NCBI RefSeq assembly: GCF_014208045.1
Contig: NZ_JACHML010000001.1
Location: 2,666,001-2,730,000, forward strand
Direction: 5' to 3'
DNA from: Microbacterium thalassium
Lineage (GTDB): Bacteria; Actinomycetota; Actinomycetes; Actinomycetales; Microbacteriaceae
Length of the DNA stretch: 64,000 nucleotides
The position numbers were made by a program, and so were the translations under genes. The first letter of the stretch is position 1, and every line of letters begins with the position of its first letter. The notes under the pieces were generated by a model, which searched no databases, was not told the DNA's origin, and saw only the letters and a program-made list of their open reading frames with translations. Below, piece after piece: positions 25,793 to 34,319 of the stretch.

Positions 25793-26555
25793 GGCGCCCC
25801 GTCTCCTTCTGCCCGTGCTCGGCCGGGTTCCAGCGGGTGGCCGGCGCCTTCTCGCCGCGCAGCGTCTCGAGCTCGGCGGTGATCGCCGACATGACGCGCT
25901 CGGTGGCCTCCACCAGCGCGGCCGGCTGCGCGGCGCGATCGGCGAAGTCGCTCAGGTCGACCGGGTCCCCGACGCTGATGCGCACGCGCTTGCGCGGCGG
26001 CCACAGGCTCAGCTTGCCGTAGCGGGGCAGGATCTGCTGGACGCCCCAGTGGGCGAGCGGCACGACCGGGATGTCGCCCGCCAGCGCGAGGCGCACCGCC
26101 CCGGTCTTGCCTCGCATGGGCCACAGCTCGGGGTCGCGCGTCAGCGAGCCCTCCGGGTACACGATGACCCCGCGGCCGTGCTCGGTGAGCTCGGTCGCCG
26201 CCGTCATGGTCTGCTTCGCGGCGCTGGCCGAGGTCGCGCGCGCCACGGGGATCATGCCGGAGGCCCGCAGCACCCAGCCGAGGACCGGGATGCGGAAGAG
26301 GCTCTCCTTCGCCATGAACCGCGGCGCGCGTCCCATGCGCCACACCGCCCACGCGACGAGGATCGGATCCATCTCGCTGGCGTGGTTCGGCGCCAGCACG
26401 AACGCGCCCTCGCGGGGGAGCTTCTCGCCGCCGCTGATCTCGAGCTTCGCGACGAAGCTCATCAGCGGGATGACGATGACCGCGAGCGGCCAGAAGATGC
26501 TCGGACGGGTCTTCTCGCGGGACGCACGGGGGCGGGGGTTCGCCACCGCGCTCAC
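25782..26555 (-). CDS. 1-acyl-sn-glycerol-3-phosphate acyltransferase (PlsC family)
   Basis: 257 aa. Makes phosphatidic acid. An N-terminal hydrophobic segment (FWPLAVIVIPLMSFVAKL, ~21-38), then the catalytic NHASEMD box, a FRIPVLGWVLRASGMIPVAR acceptor region, and VIVYPEGSLTRD. The GTG start at 26555 overlaps the murA stop (GTGA), so it is translated with murA. The C-terminal ~60 residues are a helical tail (RAAQPAALVEATERVMSAITAEL). It feeds the same pathway as gpsA next door. Confidence 0.9.
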   Translation of the reverse strand: MSAVANPRPRASREKTRPSIFWPLAVIVIPLMSFVAKLEISGGEKLPREGAFVLAPNHASEMDPILVAWAVWRMGRAPRFMAKESLFRIPVLGWVLRASGMIPVARATSASAAKQTMTAATELTEHGRGVIVYPEGSLTRDPELWPMRGKTGAVRLALAGDIPVVPLAHWGVQQILPRYGKLSLWPPRKRVRISVGDPVDLSDFADRAAQPAALVEATERVMSAITAELETLRGEKAPATRWNPAEHGQKETGRLES

Positions 26556-27922
26556 CCGATGACGTCGAAGTCGGCGCCGAGGGCGTCGAGCTTCGTGAAG
26601 AACTTCTCGTAGCCGCGCCGGATGATGCCGACGTTGCGGACGATCGACTCGCCCTCGGCCGCGAGTGCCGCGATGACGTAGCTGTATCCGCCGCGCAGGT
26701 CCGGCACCTCGACGTCGGCGCCGTGCAGGGGCGTCGGGCCGTTGATGACCGCGGCCTGCTCGAGGGCGCGCCGCGGAACGCGGCGGTCGGAGCTGGCGAT
26801 CCCGTCGGGGTGCACGACGATGTCGGCGCCCATCTGGTTGAGCGCGTCGGTGAAGCCGAGGCGGTTCTCGTACACGGTCTCGTGCACGACCGAGGTGCCC
26901 TCCGCCTGCGTCAGCGCCACGATGAGCGGCTGCTGCCAGTCGGTCATGAAGCCGGGGTGCACGTCGGTCTCGACGACGACGGGCTTGATCGATCCGCCGC
27001 GGCGGAACTGGATGCCGTCCTCGCGGACGTCGAACCAGCCGCCCGCCTTGCGGAAGACGTTGAGGAAGGTCAGCATCTCCTGCTGGCGCGCTCCGCCGAC
27101 GAAGATGTCGCCGTCGGTCGCGAGCGCCGCGCACGCCCACGACGCAGCCTCGTTGCGGTCGAAGATGCACCGGTGGTCGTAGCCGCGCAGCTCGTCGACG
27201 CCCTCGATCAGGATGACGCGATTGGGCTCGTACGAGATGATCGCGCCCATCTTCTGGAGCACGGCGATGAGATCCATGATCTCGGGCTCGATCGCCGCGT
27301 TTCGCAGCTCCGTGACGCCCTTCGCCTTGACCGCCGTCAGGAGCACCTGCTCGGTCGCGCCGACGCTCGGGTACGGCAGCTCGATCTCGGCCCCGGTGAG
27401 GCCGTCGGGGGCGGTGATGCGGATGCCCTCGTAGCTCTTGTCCACGATCGCGCCGAACGCGCGCAGCGCGTCCATGTGGAAGTTGATGGGCCGGTCGCCG
27501 ATGCGGCAGCCGCCGAGGTCGGGGATGAGCGCCTCGCCCAGCAGGTGCAGCAGCGGACCGCAGAACAGGATCGGGATGCGCGAGGCGCCCGCGTGGGCGT
27601 CGATCTCCTCGAAGTGGGCCGTGACGGCGCCGCTCGGGTCCAGGCGCAGCGAGCCGGGCTCGTCGCCCTCCTCGACCGTGACTCCGTGCACCTCCAGCAG
27701 GGAGCGCACGACGTTGACGTCGCTGATCCCGGGAATGTCGCGGAGGGTGCTGGGCGTCTCGCCGAGCAGGGCTGCGACCATCGCCTTGGTGGCGAGGTTC
27801 TTCGCGCCCTTGACCTCGACGCGGCCGGTCAGCGGCCGTCCGCCGCGGATGCGCAGTGTCTCAGCGGACACGTCGGGCTCCTCTGCCTTGTCGTCGGTGC
27901 TGGCGCTGAGAAGCGACTTCAT
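26552..27922 (-). CDS. murA: UDP-N-acetylglucosamine 1-carboxyvinyltransferase MurA
   Basis: 456 aa. First committed step of peptidoglycan synthesis. The substrate lysine-asparagine KN is at 41-42 (KGAKNLATKAMVAALL), and the fosfomycin-target cysteine is C139 (GGCRIGDRPINFH), so this copy should be fosfomycin-sensitive, unlike the Asp-bearing mycobacterial enzyme. The ATG at 27922, with GAGGT before it, was chosen over an upstream in-frame start at 28111 inside leuD. An N-terminal ~20 residues (SASTDDKAEEPDVSAE) precede the core. Follows leuD by 71 nt. Confidence 0.95.
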   Translation of the reverse strand: MKSLLSASTDDKAEEPDVSAETLRIRGGRPLTGRVEVKGAKNLATKAMVAALLGETPSTLRDIPGISDVNVVRSLLEVHGVTVEEGDEPGSLRLDPSGAVTAHFEEIDAHAGASRIPILFCGPLLHLLGEALIPDLGGCRIGDRPINFHMDALRAFGAIVDKSYEGIRITAPDGLTGAEIELPYPSVGATEQVLLTAVKAKGVTELRNAAIEPEIMDLIAVLQKMGAIISYEPNRVILIEGVDELRGYDHRCIFDRNEAASWACAALATDGDIFVGGARQQEMLTFLNVFRKAGGWFDVREDGIQFRRGGSIKPVVVETDVHPGFMTDWQQPLIVALTQAEGTSVVHETVYENRLGFTDALNQMGADIVVHPDGIASSDRRVPRRALEQAAVINGPTPLHGADVEVPDLRGGYSYVIAALAAEGESIVRNVGIIRRGYEKFFTKLDALGADFDVIG

Positions 27923-27993
27923 CCGGTGGACCTCACTTGTGTCATCGAGGGTGGTGAACCCCGCCCGACCGGGTTGTGGTCGGGCTCGTGGCG

Positions 27994-28590
27994 TCATCGG
28001 ACGGGTGTCGTCCGCGGCCGCCATGCCTCGCGGCGGGCCTCGAACTCCGCGATCTTGTCTTCGTTGCGCAGCGTGAGCCCGATGTCGTCGAGCCCTTCGA
28101 GAAGCCGCCACCTAGTGTAATCGTCGATCTCGAATGGCACCCGGATATCGCCGACCTCGGCGGTGCGGGTCTCGAGGTCGACGGTCATCTGCACACCCGG
28201 GTCGGCGTCGAGCGCCGCCCAGATCGCCTCGAGATCCGCCTCGCTGATCACACCGGTGACCAGTCCCTGCTTGCCGGCGTTCCCGCGGAAGATGTCGGCG
28301 AACTTGGGGCTGAGCACGACGGCGAAGCCGTAGTCCCGCAGCGCCCAGACGGCGTGCTCGCGGCTGGATCCGGTGCCGAAGTCGGGGCCCGCGACGAGAA
28401 TGCTCGCCTTCTCGTAGGCCGGCTGGTTCAGGACGAACTCCGGATCCTGACGCCAGTTGGCGAACAGCGCGTCGTGGAAGCCCGTCTTGGTGACGCGCTT
28501 GAGGTAGACGGCCGGGATGATCTGGTCGGTGTCGACGGCGGAGCGCTTCAGGGGAGCTGCGACGCCGGTGTGCGTGGTGAACTTCTCCAT
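27994..28590 (-). CDS. leuD: 3-isopropylmalate dehydratase small subunit LeuD
   Basis: 198 aa. With LeuC it isomerises 2- to 3-isopropylmalate in leucine synthesis. Typical features: [18 protein letters not shown] near the start, [15 protein letters not shown] (~70-85) and [15 protein letters not shown]. The ATG at 28590 follows leuC by 1 nt, so the subunits are made together. Regulated with leuC by the leader peptide at 30144-30188. Confidence 0.96.
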   Translation of the reverse strand: MEKFTTHTGVAAPLKRSAVDTDQIIPAVYLKRVTKTGFHDALFANWRQDPEFVLNQPAYEKASILVAGPDFGTGSSREHAVWALRDYGFAVVLSPKFADIFRGNAGKQGLVTGVISEADLEAIWAALDADPGVQMTVDLETRTAEVGDIRVPFEIDDYTRWRLLEGLDDIGLTLRNEDKIAEFEARREAWRPRTTPVR

Positions 28591-28591
28591 G

Positions 28592-30073
28592 TCAGGCCTC
28601 CGCCCCGGTCGTCGCGACCGGCTCGGGCACCGGCTCCAGGTCGCTCGGGCTCGACAGCGTTCCGCGGACCGCGGTGGCCGCGGCCACGAGCGGCGACACG
28701 AGGTGCGTGCGGCCGCCCTTGCCCTGCCGCCCCTCGAAGTTTCGGTTCGATGTCGACGCGCACCGCTCGCCGGGAGCGAGCTGGTCGGGGTTCATGCCCA
28801 GGCACATCGAGCATCCGGCGAAGCGCCACTCGGCGCCGAAGTCCTCGAAGACCTTGTCGAGGCCCTCGGCCTCGGCTTCGATGCGCACGCGCGCCGAGCC
28901 CGGCACGACCATGACCCGCACGCCATCGGCCTTCGTGCGGCCCTTGATGACCGAAGCGAACGCGCGCAGGTCCTCGATGCGGCTGTTGGTGCACGAGCCC
29001 ATGAAGACCGCGTCGACAGGGACCTCCTTCAGCGGCGTGCCCGCCTCGAGGTCCATGTACTCCAACGCCCGCTCGGCGGCGGCGCGCTCGTTCGCGTCGG
29101 CGAAGTCGGAGGGCTCCGGCACGACGTCGTTCAGCGAGACGCCCTGTCCCGGGTTCGTGCCCCACGTGACGAACGGCTCGAGCTCGTTCGCGTCCAGGAA
29201 GACCTCGGCGTCGTAGACGGCGCCCTCGTCGCTGGGGAGCGTGCGCCAGTACGCGACCGCCTCGTCCCAGTCCGCGCCCGTCGGCGCGTGGTCGCGCCCC
29301 TTCAGGTACGCGAAGGTCTTCTCGTCGGGGGCGACCATGCCGGCGCGGGCGCCGGCCTCGATCGACATGTTGCACATGGTCATGCGCCCCTCCATCGAGA
29401 GGGAGCGGATGGCGCTGCCGCGGTACTCGAGCACGTAGCCCTGGCCGCCGTTCGTGCCGATCTTGGCGATGACGGCGAGGATGATGTCCTTGGCCGTGAC
29501 GCCGGGCTTGAGCTCTCCCTCGACGGTGATCGCCATCGTCTTGAAGGGCTTCAGCGGCAGCGTCTGCGTGGCGAGCACGTGCTCGACCTCGCTGGTGCCG
29601 ATGCCGAACGCCATGGCGCCGAACGCGCCGTGCGTCGAGGTGTGCGAGTCGCCGCACACGACCGTGATCCCGGGCATCGTCAGGCCCAGCTGCGGTCCCA
29701 CGACGTGCACGATCCCCTGCTCCGCGTCGCCGAGCGAGTGCAGGCGCACGCCGAACTCGTCGGCGTTGCGCCGCAGCGTCTCGATCTGCGTGCGGCTGGT
29801 GGGATCGGCGATCGGCAGGTGGATGTCCAGCGTCGGGGTGTTGTGGTCCTCGGTCGCGATGGTGTGCTCGAGGCGGCGCACCGGCCGGCCGTCGGCGCGC
29901 AGTCCGTCGAACGCCTGCGGGCTCGTGACCTCGTGCACGAGGTGGAGGTCGATGTAGATGAGGTCGGGCTGGCCGTCCTCGCCCTTGACCACGAGGTGGT
30001 CGTCCCACACCTTCTCGGCGAGGGTGCGCGGGCGCTCGGGAATGGCGGATGCGTCGTTGGACGTGCTGCTCAT
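28592..30073 (-). CDS. leuC: 3-isopropylmalate dehydratase large subunit LeuC
   Basis: 493 aa, aconitase family, 4Fe-4S enzyme. Cluster ligands are the Cys of [11 protein letters not shown] and the CxxC of [13 protein letters not shown]. Other motifs: [10 protein letters not shown] at the N-terminus, [22 protein letters not shown] at 30073 is preceded by AGGAGAAAC; a TTG 33 nt further up is less likely. The ~70-nt leader between it and the leucine leader peptide holds overlapping inverted repeats, so expression should respond to leucyl-tRNA. Confidence 0.96.
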   Translation of the reverse strand: MSSTSNDASAIPERPRTLAEKVWDDHLVVKGEDGQPDLIYIDLHLVHEVTSPQAFDGLRADGRPVRRLEHTIATEDHNTPTLDIHLPIADPTSRTQIETLRRNADEFGVRLHSLGDAEQGIVHVVGPQLGLTMPGITVVCGDSHTSTHGAFGAMAFGIGTSEVEHVLATQTLPLKPFKTMAITVEGELKPGVTAKDIILAVIAKIGTNGGQGYVLEYRGSAIRSLSMEGRMTMCNMSIEAGARAGMVAPDEKTFAYLKGRDHAPTGADWDEAVAYWRTLPSDEGAVYDAEVFLDANELEPFVTWGTNPGQGVSLNDVVPEPSDFADANERAAAERALEYMDLEAGTPLKEVPVDAVFMGSCTNSRIEDLRAFASVIKGRTKADGVRVMVVPGSARVRIEAEAEGLDKVFEDFGAEWRFAGCSMCLGMNPDQLAPGERCASTSNRNFEGRQGKGGRTHLVSPLVAAATAVRGTLSSPSDLEPVPEPVATTGAEA

Positions 30074-30120
30074 GCTCAGTCGTTTCTCCTGGGAAGGGGG
30101 GATCAAGCCCGCGACGATCT

Positions 30121-30159
30121 CCGCGACGAGGGAGGCCTGGGAACTAGGACTCGTCGCGG
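30121..30159 (-). promoter_or_regulatory. leuCD leader hairpin overlapping the leader-peptide stop
   Basis: CCGCGACGAG (30150-30159 on the minus strand) pairs exactly with CTCGTCGCGG (30121-30130), with a 19-nt loop. The first arm contains codons RDE of the leader peptide, so a ribosome there blocks the hairpin. A near copy of the second arm (ATCGTCGCGGG, about 30109-30119) can compete. No T tract follows, so control could be Rho-dependent or translational. Confidence 0.6.
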
Positions 30160-30188
30160 CCGCTAAGGAGAAGGCGAGCGATCCGCAC
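30144..30188 (-). CDS. Leucine leader peptide for leuCD
   Basis: Fourteen codons: GTG start, then [13 protein letters not shown] and TAG. Three consecutive Leu codons (CTT CTC CTT) sit mid-peptide, the hallmark of a leucine attenuator, and CTT is rare in this genome, which would sharpen the response. TACCCT (30195-30200) ends 6 nt before the GTG, so the peptide is probably translated from a leaderless mRNA. The stop lies in the loop of the hairpin at 30121-30159. Amino-acid leader peptides controlling branched-chain genes are established in actinobacteria; this instance is read from sequence. Confidence 0.75.
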   Translation of the reverse strand: MRIARLLLSGRDES

Positions 30189-30194
30189 GTCGTT

Positions 30195-30217
30195 AGGGTA
30201 TCACCCGCTCGAACCGG
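30195..30217 (-). promoter_or_regulatory. leuCD promoter
   Basis: On the minus strand GGTTCG...TGATACCCTA: a TACCCT -10 (30195-30200) with a TG two bases before it (extended -10) and a weak -35-like GGTTCGAG. Start of transcription would fall on or next to the leader-peptide GTG. Confidence 0.55.
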
Positions 30218-30241
30218 CCCGCCCGAGCGTGACGCGGGACG

Positions 30242-31354
30242 TCAGCGTTCGTCGCGCCCGGGCTCGGGGTCCACGATGGGCGGTGTGCCCTTCTGCTCGG
30301 CCACCTCTGCGGCCGCGCGCTCGGCATCCGTTCCCCCCGAGCCGTCCGGGAGCGACGCGCGGTCCGCGGACGACATGTGCGGGCGGCGGGTGGAGGCGAG
30401 GCTGGCCACGGTGGCGACGAGCATCGCCGCGACGATGACGGCGAGCGAGGCCCACGTGCTGATCTCGGGAGCCCAGTCGACATGCTCGCCGCCGTTGATG
30501 AACGGCAGCTCGTTGACATGGAGCGCATGGAGGAAGAGCTTCACGCCGATGAACGCGAGGATGAACGCGATGCCGTAGTGCAGGTACTTGAGCTTGTCGA
30601 GCAGTCCCCCGAGCAGGAAGTACAGCTGCCGCAGCCCCATGAGGGCGAAGAGGTTCGCCGTGAAGACGATGAACGGGCTCTGCGTGATACCGAAGATGGC
30701 GGGGATCGAGTCGATGGCGAAGATCAGATCGGTGAAGCCGATCGCGATGAAGACCAGCACCATCGGCGTCCAGATCTTCTTGCCGTTCACGACCGTGCGC
30801 AGCTTCGCCCCGTCGTACTCGTCGCTGATGTCGATGAAGCGGCGCAGGAACCGGACGATGCCGGTCTCCTTCTGCGCCTCGTCCTCGTGCGCACCCGGGA
30901 ACGCCTGCCGCCAAGCGGTGTAGACCAGGAACAGCCCGAAGATGTAGAAGATCCAGCTGAAGTTCTCGATCAGCGCAGCGCCGAGCAGGATGAAGATCGC
31001 GCGCAGGATCAGCGCGATGATGATGCCCACCATCAGCACCTCCTGCTGGTAGCGGCGCGGCACCGCGAACTGGCTCATCAGCAGGACGAAGACGAACAGG
31101 TTGTCCACCGACAGGCTGTACTCGGTCAGCCATCCCGCGATGAACTGCCCCATCGCATCATGGCTGCCGGTGACCATGAGCATGACGACCGCGAAGACGA
31201 GCGCCAGGCCGACGTAGAAGACGACCCACAGGCTCGCCTCCTTCATCGACGGGATGTGCGGGCGCTTGAGGATCAGCAGAAGATCGGCGATGAGGACGAG
31301 CGTCAGCACGACGAGCGCGCTGATCTCGAACCAAACGGGGATCTCGAAGCCCAT
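30242..31354 (-). CDS. TerC-family integral membrane protein (probable Mn2+ exporter)
   Basis: 370 aa with about nine membrane segments. The family core is present: LTEYSLSVDNLFVFVLLMSQF with the conserved Asp, and IGFTDLIFAIDSIPAIFGIT with a second Asp pair. TerC/Alx proteins export manganese and help load exported metalloproteins. A 60-residue hydrophilic acidic C-tail ends the protein. A yybP-ykoY-like Mn riboswitch lies just upstream (31361-31485), supporting the metal role. The cytoplasmic loop FLRRFIDISDEYDGAKLR is typical. Confidence 0.88.
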   Translation of the reverse strand: MGFEIPVWFEISALVVLTLVLIADLLLILKRPHIPSMKEASLWVVFYVGLALVFAVVMLMVTGSHDAMGQFIAGWLTEYSLSVDNLFVFVLLMSQFAVPRRYQQEVLMVGIIIALILRAIFILLGAALIENFSWIFYIFGLFLVYTAWRQAFPGAHEDEAQKETGIVRFLRRFIDISDEYDGAKLRTVVNGKKIWTPMVLVFIAIGFTDLIFAIDSIPAIFGITQSPFIVFTANLFALMGLRQLYFLLGGLLDKLKYLHYGIAFILAFIGVKLFLHALHVNELPFINGGEHVDWAPEISTWASLAVIVAAMLVATVASLASTRRPHMSSADRASLPDGSGGTDAERAAAEVAEQKGTPPIVDPEPGRDER

Positions 31355-31360
31355 GGGAGC

Positions 31361-31485
31361 CTTTCGGAGGGGAGGACGGAGGCCGAAAGTCTCTCCCCCG
31401 CGGCGGCGGCGCGCGCCCGGAGCCGCTTCGACGCTGCTCGTGGTGACGGACGCGCGAGGACGGGATACTCCCTCTCGCGGTGATC
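31361..31485 (-). ncRNA. Probable yybP-ykoY (Mn2+) riboswitch in the terC leader
   Basis: In the terC 5' leader the minus strand reads GAGGGAGTATCCCG (31461-31474), then a GC-rich middle and GGGGAGAGACTTTCGG, followed by CTTTCGG/CCGAAAG (31383-31389 with 31361-31367) enclosing CCTCC runs close to the start codon. A GGGAGTA 5' element, a GAGAC 3' element and placement before terC fit the manganese riboswitch class. The final stem could hide or release the ribosome site. I could not run a covariance search. Confidence 0.6.
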
Positions 31486-31486
31486 A

Positions 31487-31492
31487 GGATAC
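31487..31492 (-). promoter_or_regulatory. -10 element for the terC/riboswitch transcript
   Basis: TATCCT on the minus strand (in CTGTATCCTGATC). Transcription would start near 31480, just before the GAGGGAGTA element, the place expected for the riboswitch 5' end. Confidence 0.5.
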
Positions 31493-31629
31493 AGCGTCGA
31501 TCGGGCACGGCCTCGTCGATCCGGTTGTCCACCGCGAGACGATCGGCCGCCTCGGGACACTGACAGGGTGAGAGACAATGGGCCCGGTGGCGGCCCGACG
31601 ACGGGTGCGCAGGTGAGCCGGGGACGGGG

Positions 31630-32187
31630 ATGACCGACGAAGCGATCGACGACAGGGAGCTCGCGGCCCTTGCCGCGGGCGGCAGCGAGCGTGCCTTCCA
31701 CTCGCTGTACCGCGCCTACGTGCGGCCGGTGTACTGGCTCGCCCACGGGCTCGTGGGGACGGCCGCCGACGCCGAGGACGTGACCCAGGAGACCTTCCTG
31801 GCCGCGTGGCGGAAGCTGCCCGATCTGACCCTCGAGGGCGACTCGCTCCTGCCATGGCTGGTCACGATCTGCCGATTCCAGGCCGCCAACCGCATCCGCC
31901 GCCAGCGGCGCGACCGCGAGCACAGCGCCGGCGAGGCCGACGAGACCCTCCCGGCGACCGTCGACGTCGAGAGCCAGGTCGTCGATCGGGTCCTCGTCGA
32001 GCGCATCCTCGAGCAGGTGCAGCTGATGTCGCCGCTGGACCGCGACATCTTCCGCCTGTGCGCCGCCGAGGGCTATGCATACCAGGCGGCCGCCGAGCAG
32101 CTCGGCGTTCCGCACGGAACCGTCAGGAATCGTCTCTCCCGCATCCGCACGCGCCTGCGGACGACCGCCGCGAAGGAGACGACATGA
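31630..32187 (+). CDS. ECF-type RNA polymerase sigma factor
   Basis: 185 aa. Region 2 at ~18-65 (AFHSLYRAYVRPVYWLAHGL, then DAEDVTQETFLAAWRKL), a charged linker, and region 4 at ~130-178 (MSPLDRDIFRLCAAEGYAYQ, then GVPHGTVRNRLSRIRTRLR). It overlaps the next gene by 4 nt (ATGA). That partner is a DUF4349 membrane protein rather than a classical zinc anti-sigma factor, but its position suggests it may hold or sense for this sigma factor. The promoters it reads are unknown. Confidence 0.9.
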   Translation: MTDEAIDDRELAALAAGGSERAFHSLYRAYVRPVYWLAHGLVGTAADAEDVTQETFLAAWRKLPDLTLEGDSLLPWLVTICRFQAANRIRRQRRDREHSAGEADETLPATVDVESQVVDRVLVERILEQVQLMSPLDRDIFRLCAAEGYAYQAAAEQLGVPHGTVRNRLSRIRTRLRTTAAKETT

Positions 32188-33281
32188 CCACCGACGAGCA
32201 CACCGGCGCCGCACCGGACCTGCCCGAGCTGAGCGAGGACCGCATCGACGCGATCGAGGACGAGATCTTCGCCGGCATCGCGCAGGAGCGGGCTCGCGGG
32301 CGCGCCCGGCGCACACGACGCCGCGGATACTGGATCGCCGGAGGAGCGGCCGCCGCGGTCATCGCGGTCGCCGCCGTCATCGCCCCGAGCGTGGGGACGA
32401 TCGTCGGGACCTCGGGGGCGAGCGTCGACGCCGCCACGGCGCCCGACAGCGCCGTCGTCGAGGAGTCCGACCTCGGCGGAGCCGACGCGGAGTCCTCGAT
32501 CGCCGCCGACGAGGCCATCGCCGGCGACGGCGCCATCGCGGAGCGTGCGATCATCACGAACGCGGCCGCCACCGTCGTCGTGGATGACCTCTCGGCCGCG
32601 GCGCGCGAGATCGGCGCCTCCGCGGAGGCGCACGGCGGCTACGTCGAGTCGATGAACGTGGACACGACCGCCCAGCGGTCGTCGGGAGCGATCGAGGACG
32701 GCGTCGCCGACGACATGTACACGTCCTACGAGTACATGCCCTACGGCGCATGGGTGACCGTGCGCGTCCCCTCCGACGAGCTCTCGGCCGTCATCGACGA
32801 ACTGGACGACGTGGGAGAGGTGACGGCGTCGAGCATCAGCCGCCAGGACGTCACCGACCAGACGATCGACCTGCAGGCCCGGATCGACGCGGCGCAGGCG
32901 TCGGTGGACCGGCTCACCGAGCTGATGAGCCAGGCAGGCGACCTGAGCGACCTGATCGCGGCGGAGAGCGCGCTGTCGGAGCGCCAGGCGACGCTCGAGT
33001 CGTACCAGCAGCAGCTCGAGATGATCGAGAGCAGGGTCGCGATGTCGAGCCTGACCGTGTCGCTCACGCAGTCGTTCGAGCCGGTCGAGGCCGACCCCGC
33101 AGGATTCGGCGACGGGCTCGCGGCCGGGTGGAATGGGCTGGTCGCGACTCTCAACGGCATCGTCATCGCGATCGGCTTCCTGCTGCCCTGGCTGGGCGTC
33201 GCGGCCGTCATCGGACTCATCGTGTGGGCCATCGTGCGCGTGGTCCGCCGCCGCGCCCCCGCCGGCGGCGCCGAGAGCTGA
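32184..33281 (+). CDS. DUF4349 membrane protein, possible sigma-factor partner
   Basis: 365 aa. A cytoplasmic acidic N-terminus (~1-45) leads into a membrane helix (~49-70, YWIAGGAAAAVIAVAAVIAP). The extracytoplasmic DUF4349 region (~125-325) has AHGGYVESMNVDTTAQ, VTVRVPSDELSAVIDELDDVG, and a coiled coil with QARIDAAQASVDRLTELMSQ. A second helix near the end (IVIAIGFLLPWLGVAAVIGL) precedes an Arg-rich tail. Coupled to the sigma gene by ATGA. N-in with a cytoplasmic N-domain is where an anti-sigma module would sit; no family match is seen there. Confidence 0.82.
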   Translation: MTTDEHTGAAPDLPELSEDRIDAIEDEIFAGIAQERARGRARRTRRRGYWIAGGAAAAVIAVAAVIAPSVGTIVGTSGASVDAATAPDSAVVEESDLGGADAESSIAADEAIAGDGAIAERAIITNAAATVVVDDLSAAAREIGASAEAHGGYVESMNVDTTAQRSSGAIEDGVADDMYTSYEYMPYGAWVTVRVPSDELSAVIDELDDVGEVTASSISRQDVTDQTIDLQARIDAAQASVDRLTELMSQAGDLSDLIAAESALSERQATLESYQQQLEMIESRVAMSSLTVSLTQSFEPVEADPAGFGDGLAAGWNGLVATLNGIVIAIGFLLPWLGVAAVIGLIVWAIVRVVRRRAPAGGAES

Positions 33282-33291
33282 GCCGAGACAC

Positions 33292-33328
33292 GAAGAAGGC
33301 CGGTCCATTCGGACCGGCCTTCTTCTTT
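33292..33328 (+). terminator. Strong intrinsic terminator after the sigma/DUF4349 pair
   Basis: GAAGAAGGCCGGTCC, loop ATTC, exact complement GGACCGGCCTTCTTC and then TTT. Because the stem ends in A/T pairs on both sides it works in both directions and also ends the tRNA-Glu transcript from the minus strand. Confidence 0.9.
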
Positions 33329-33331
33329 CGG

Positions 33332-33404
33332 TGACCCCAGCGGGATTCGAACCCGCGTTACCGCCGTGAGAGGGCGGCGTACTAGGCCGCTATACGATGG
33401 GGCC
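33332..33404 (-). tRNA. tRNA-Glu (anticodon CTC), copy 1
   Basis: 73 nt, cloverleaf visible: acceptor GGCCCCA with TGGGGTC (one G-T pair), anticodon arm CGCCCTCTCACGGCG with CTC, T arm GCGGGTTCGAATCCCGC. CCA is not encoded. Identical to copy 2, 50 bp upstream in transcription direction; ends near the shared terminator at 33292-33328. Confidence 0.95.
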
Positions 33405-33454
33405 GTTGTCGACCGCAGGATCCGCGGAACTGCTTCCGCAGAATCTTCCGGTGG

Positions 33455-33527
33455 TGACCCCAGCGGGATTCGAACCCGCGTTACCGCCGTGAGAGGGCGG
33501 CGTACTAGGCCGCTATACGATGGGGCC
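33455..33527 (-). tRNA. tRNA-Glu (anticodon CTC), copy 2
   Basis: Base-for-base identical to the copy at 33332-33404. The two form a tandem read from the minus strand. GAG is the main Glu codon in this GC-rich genome, so extra dosage is reasonable. Confidence 0.95.
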
Positions 33528-33634
33528 GGAAGACAACCGTTCGATTATGCCACGGGCGATGCGCCCCGACCAAATCGAGGCCGGAAGAGCCTTTCCGCTT
33601 GCCGTCGCCGAGCCTCACCGGGTTGACTCATGCC

Positions 33635-34273
33635 ATGCGAGTCACGAAGTTCGAGCACGCCACACTGACCCTCGTCGAGTCGGGGAAGACCCTCGTCATC
33701 GATCCCGGGAACTTCACCGCTCCGCTGGGCGACCTCGAGAACGTCGTCGGGATCGTGCTGACGCACGAGCATCCCGACCACTGGACCCCCGAGCACCTGA
33801 CCCGCATCCTCAAGGCGTTCCCCGGGACGCCGATCTTCGGGCCGCACGGCCTCGCGGTGGCCGCCGAGCAGTTCGACGTGACCGAGGTGGCCGCCGGCGA
33901 CACCGTCCAGGTCGGGCCCTTCCGGCTGTCGTTCCACGGCGGGCGCCACAACGTCATCCACTCCTCGATCCCGGTGATCGACAACGTCGGGGTGCTGGTC
34001 AACGACGCGTTCTACTACCCGGGCGACTCGTACGCGGTGCCGGAGGGAGCGACGGTGAAGCTCCTCGCCGCTCCGCTGGGGGCACCCTGGCTCAAGATCG
34101 GCGAGGCCATGGACTTCGTCCTCGCCGTCGCGCCGCAGCGCGCATTCGGCACGCACGACATCGGCCTGTCCGTGGTCGGACGCGGTATGCATCGCGCACG
34201 CCTGAAGTGGGCCGTCGAGCAGAGCGGCGGAGAGTTCCTCGAACTCGATCCGGGTGACTCCACGGACGTCTGA
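33635..34273 (+). CDS. MBL-fold metal-dependent hydrolase (UlaG/YtkL-like)
   Basis: 212 aa. Metal-binding box THEHPDHWTPEHL (HxHxDH, ~51-63), a later FHGGRHNVIH histidine pair, YPGDSYAVP and GTHDIGLS. It resembles the beta-lactamase-fold hydrolases with short N-terminus (MRVTKFEHATLTLVE) often called UPF0173/UlaG-like; substrate unknown. Start ATG 33635 chosen, as the upstream in-frame residues are not family-like. The IS30 element lies 46 bp after the stop. Confidence 0.85.
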   Translation: MRVTKFEHATLTLVESGKTLVIDPGNFTAPLGDLENVVGIVLTHEHPDHWTPEHLTRILKAFPGTPIFGPHGLAVAAEQFDVTEVAAGDTVQVGPFRLSFHGGRHNVIHSSIPVIDNVGVLVNDAFYYPGDSYAVPEGATVKLLAAPLGAPWLKIGEAMDFVLAVAPQRAFGTHDIGLSVVGRGMHRARLKWAVEQSGGEFLELDPGDSTDV

Positions 34274-34287
34274 CCGGCGAACGGAAC

Positions 34288-34303
34288 GACGGATGCCGCG
34301 GCC
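34288..34303. repeat. Left arm of the palindrome split by the IS30 element
   Basis: GACGGATGCCGCGGCC. Its exact reverse complement is at 35787-35802, on the other side of the insertion element. Before the insertion the two arms were separated by only ~28 bp. Confidence 0.85.
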
Positions 34304-34319
34304 GAAGGGCGGTTTCTAG

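Noticed and set aside
33405..33454. Short GCGGAACTGCTTCCGC hairpin between the tRNA-Glu copies as a terminator
   Set aside because: Six-base stem without a T tract; more likely a processing spacer.
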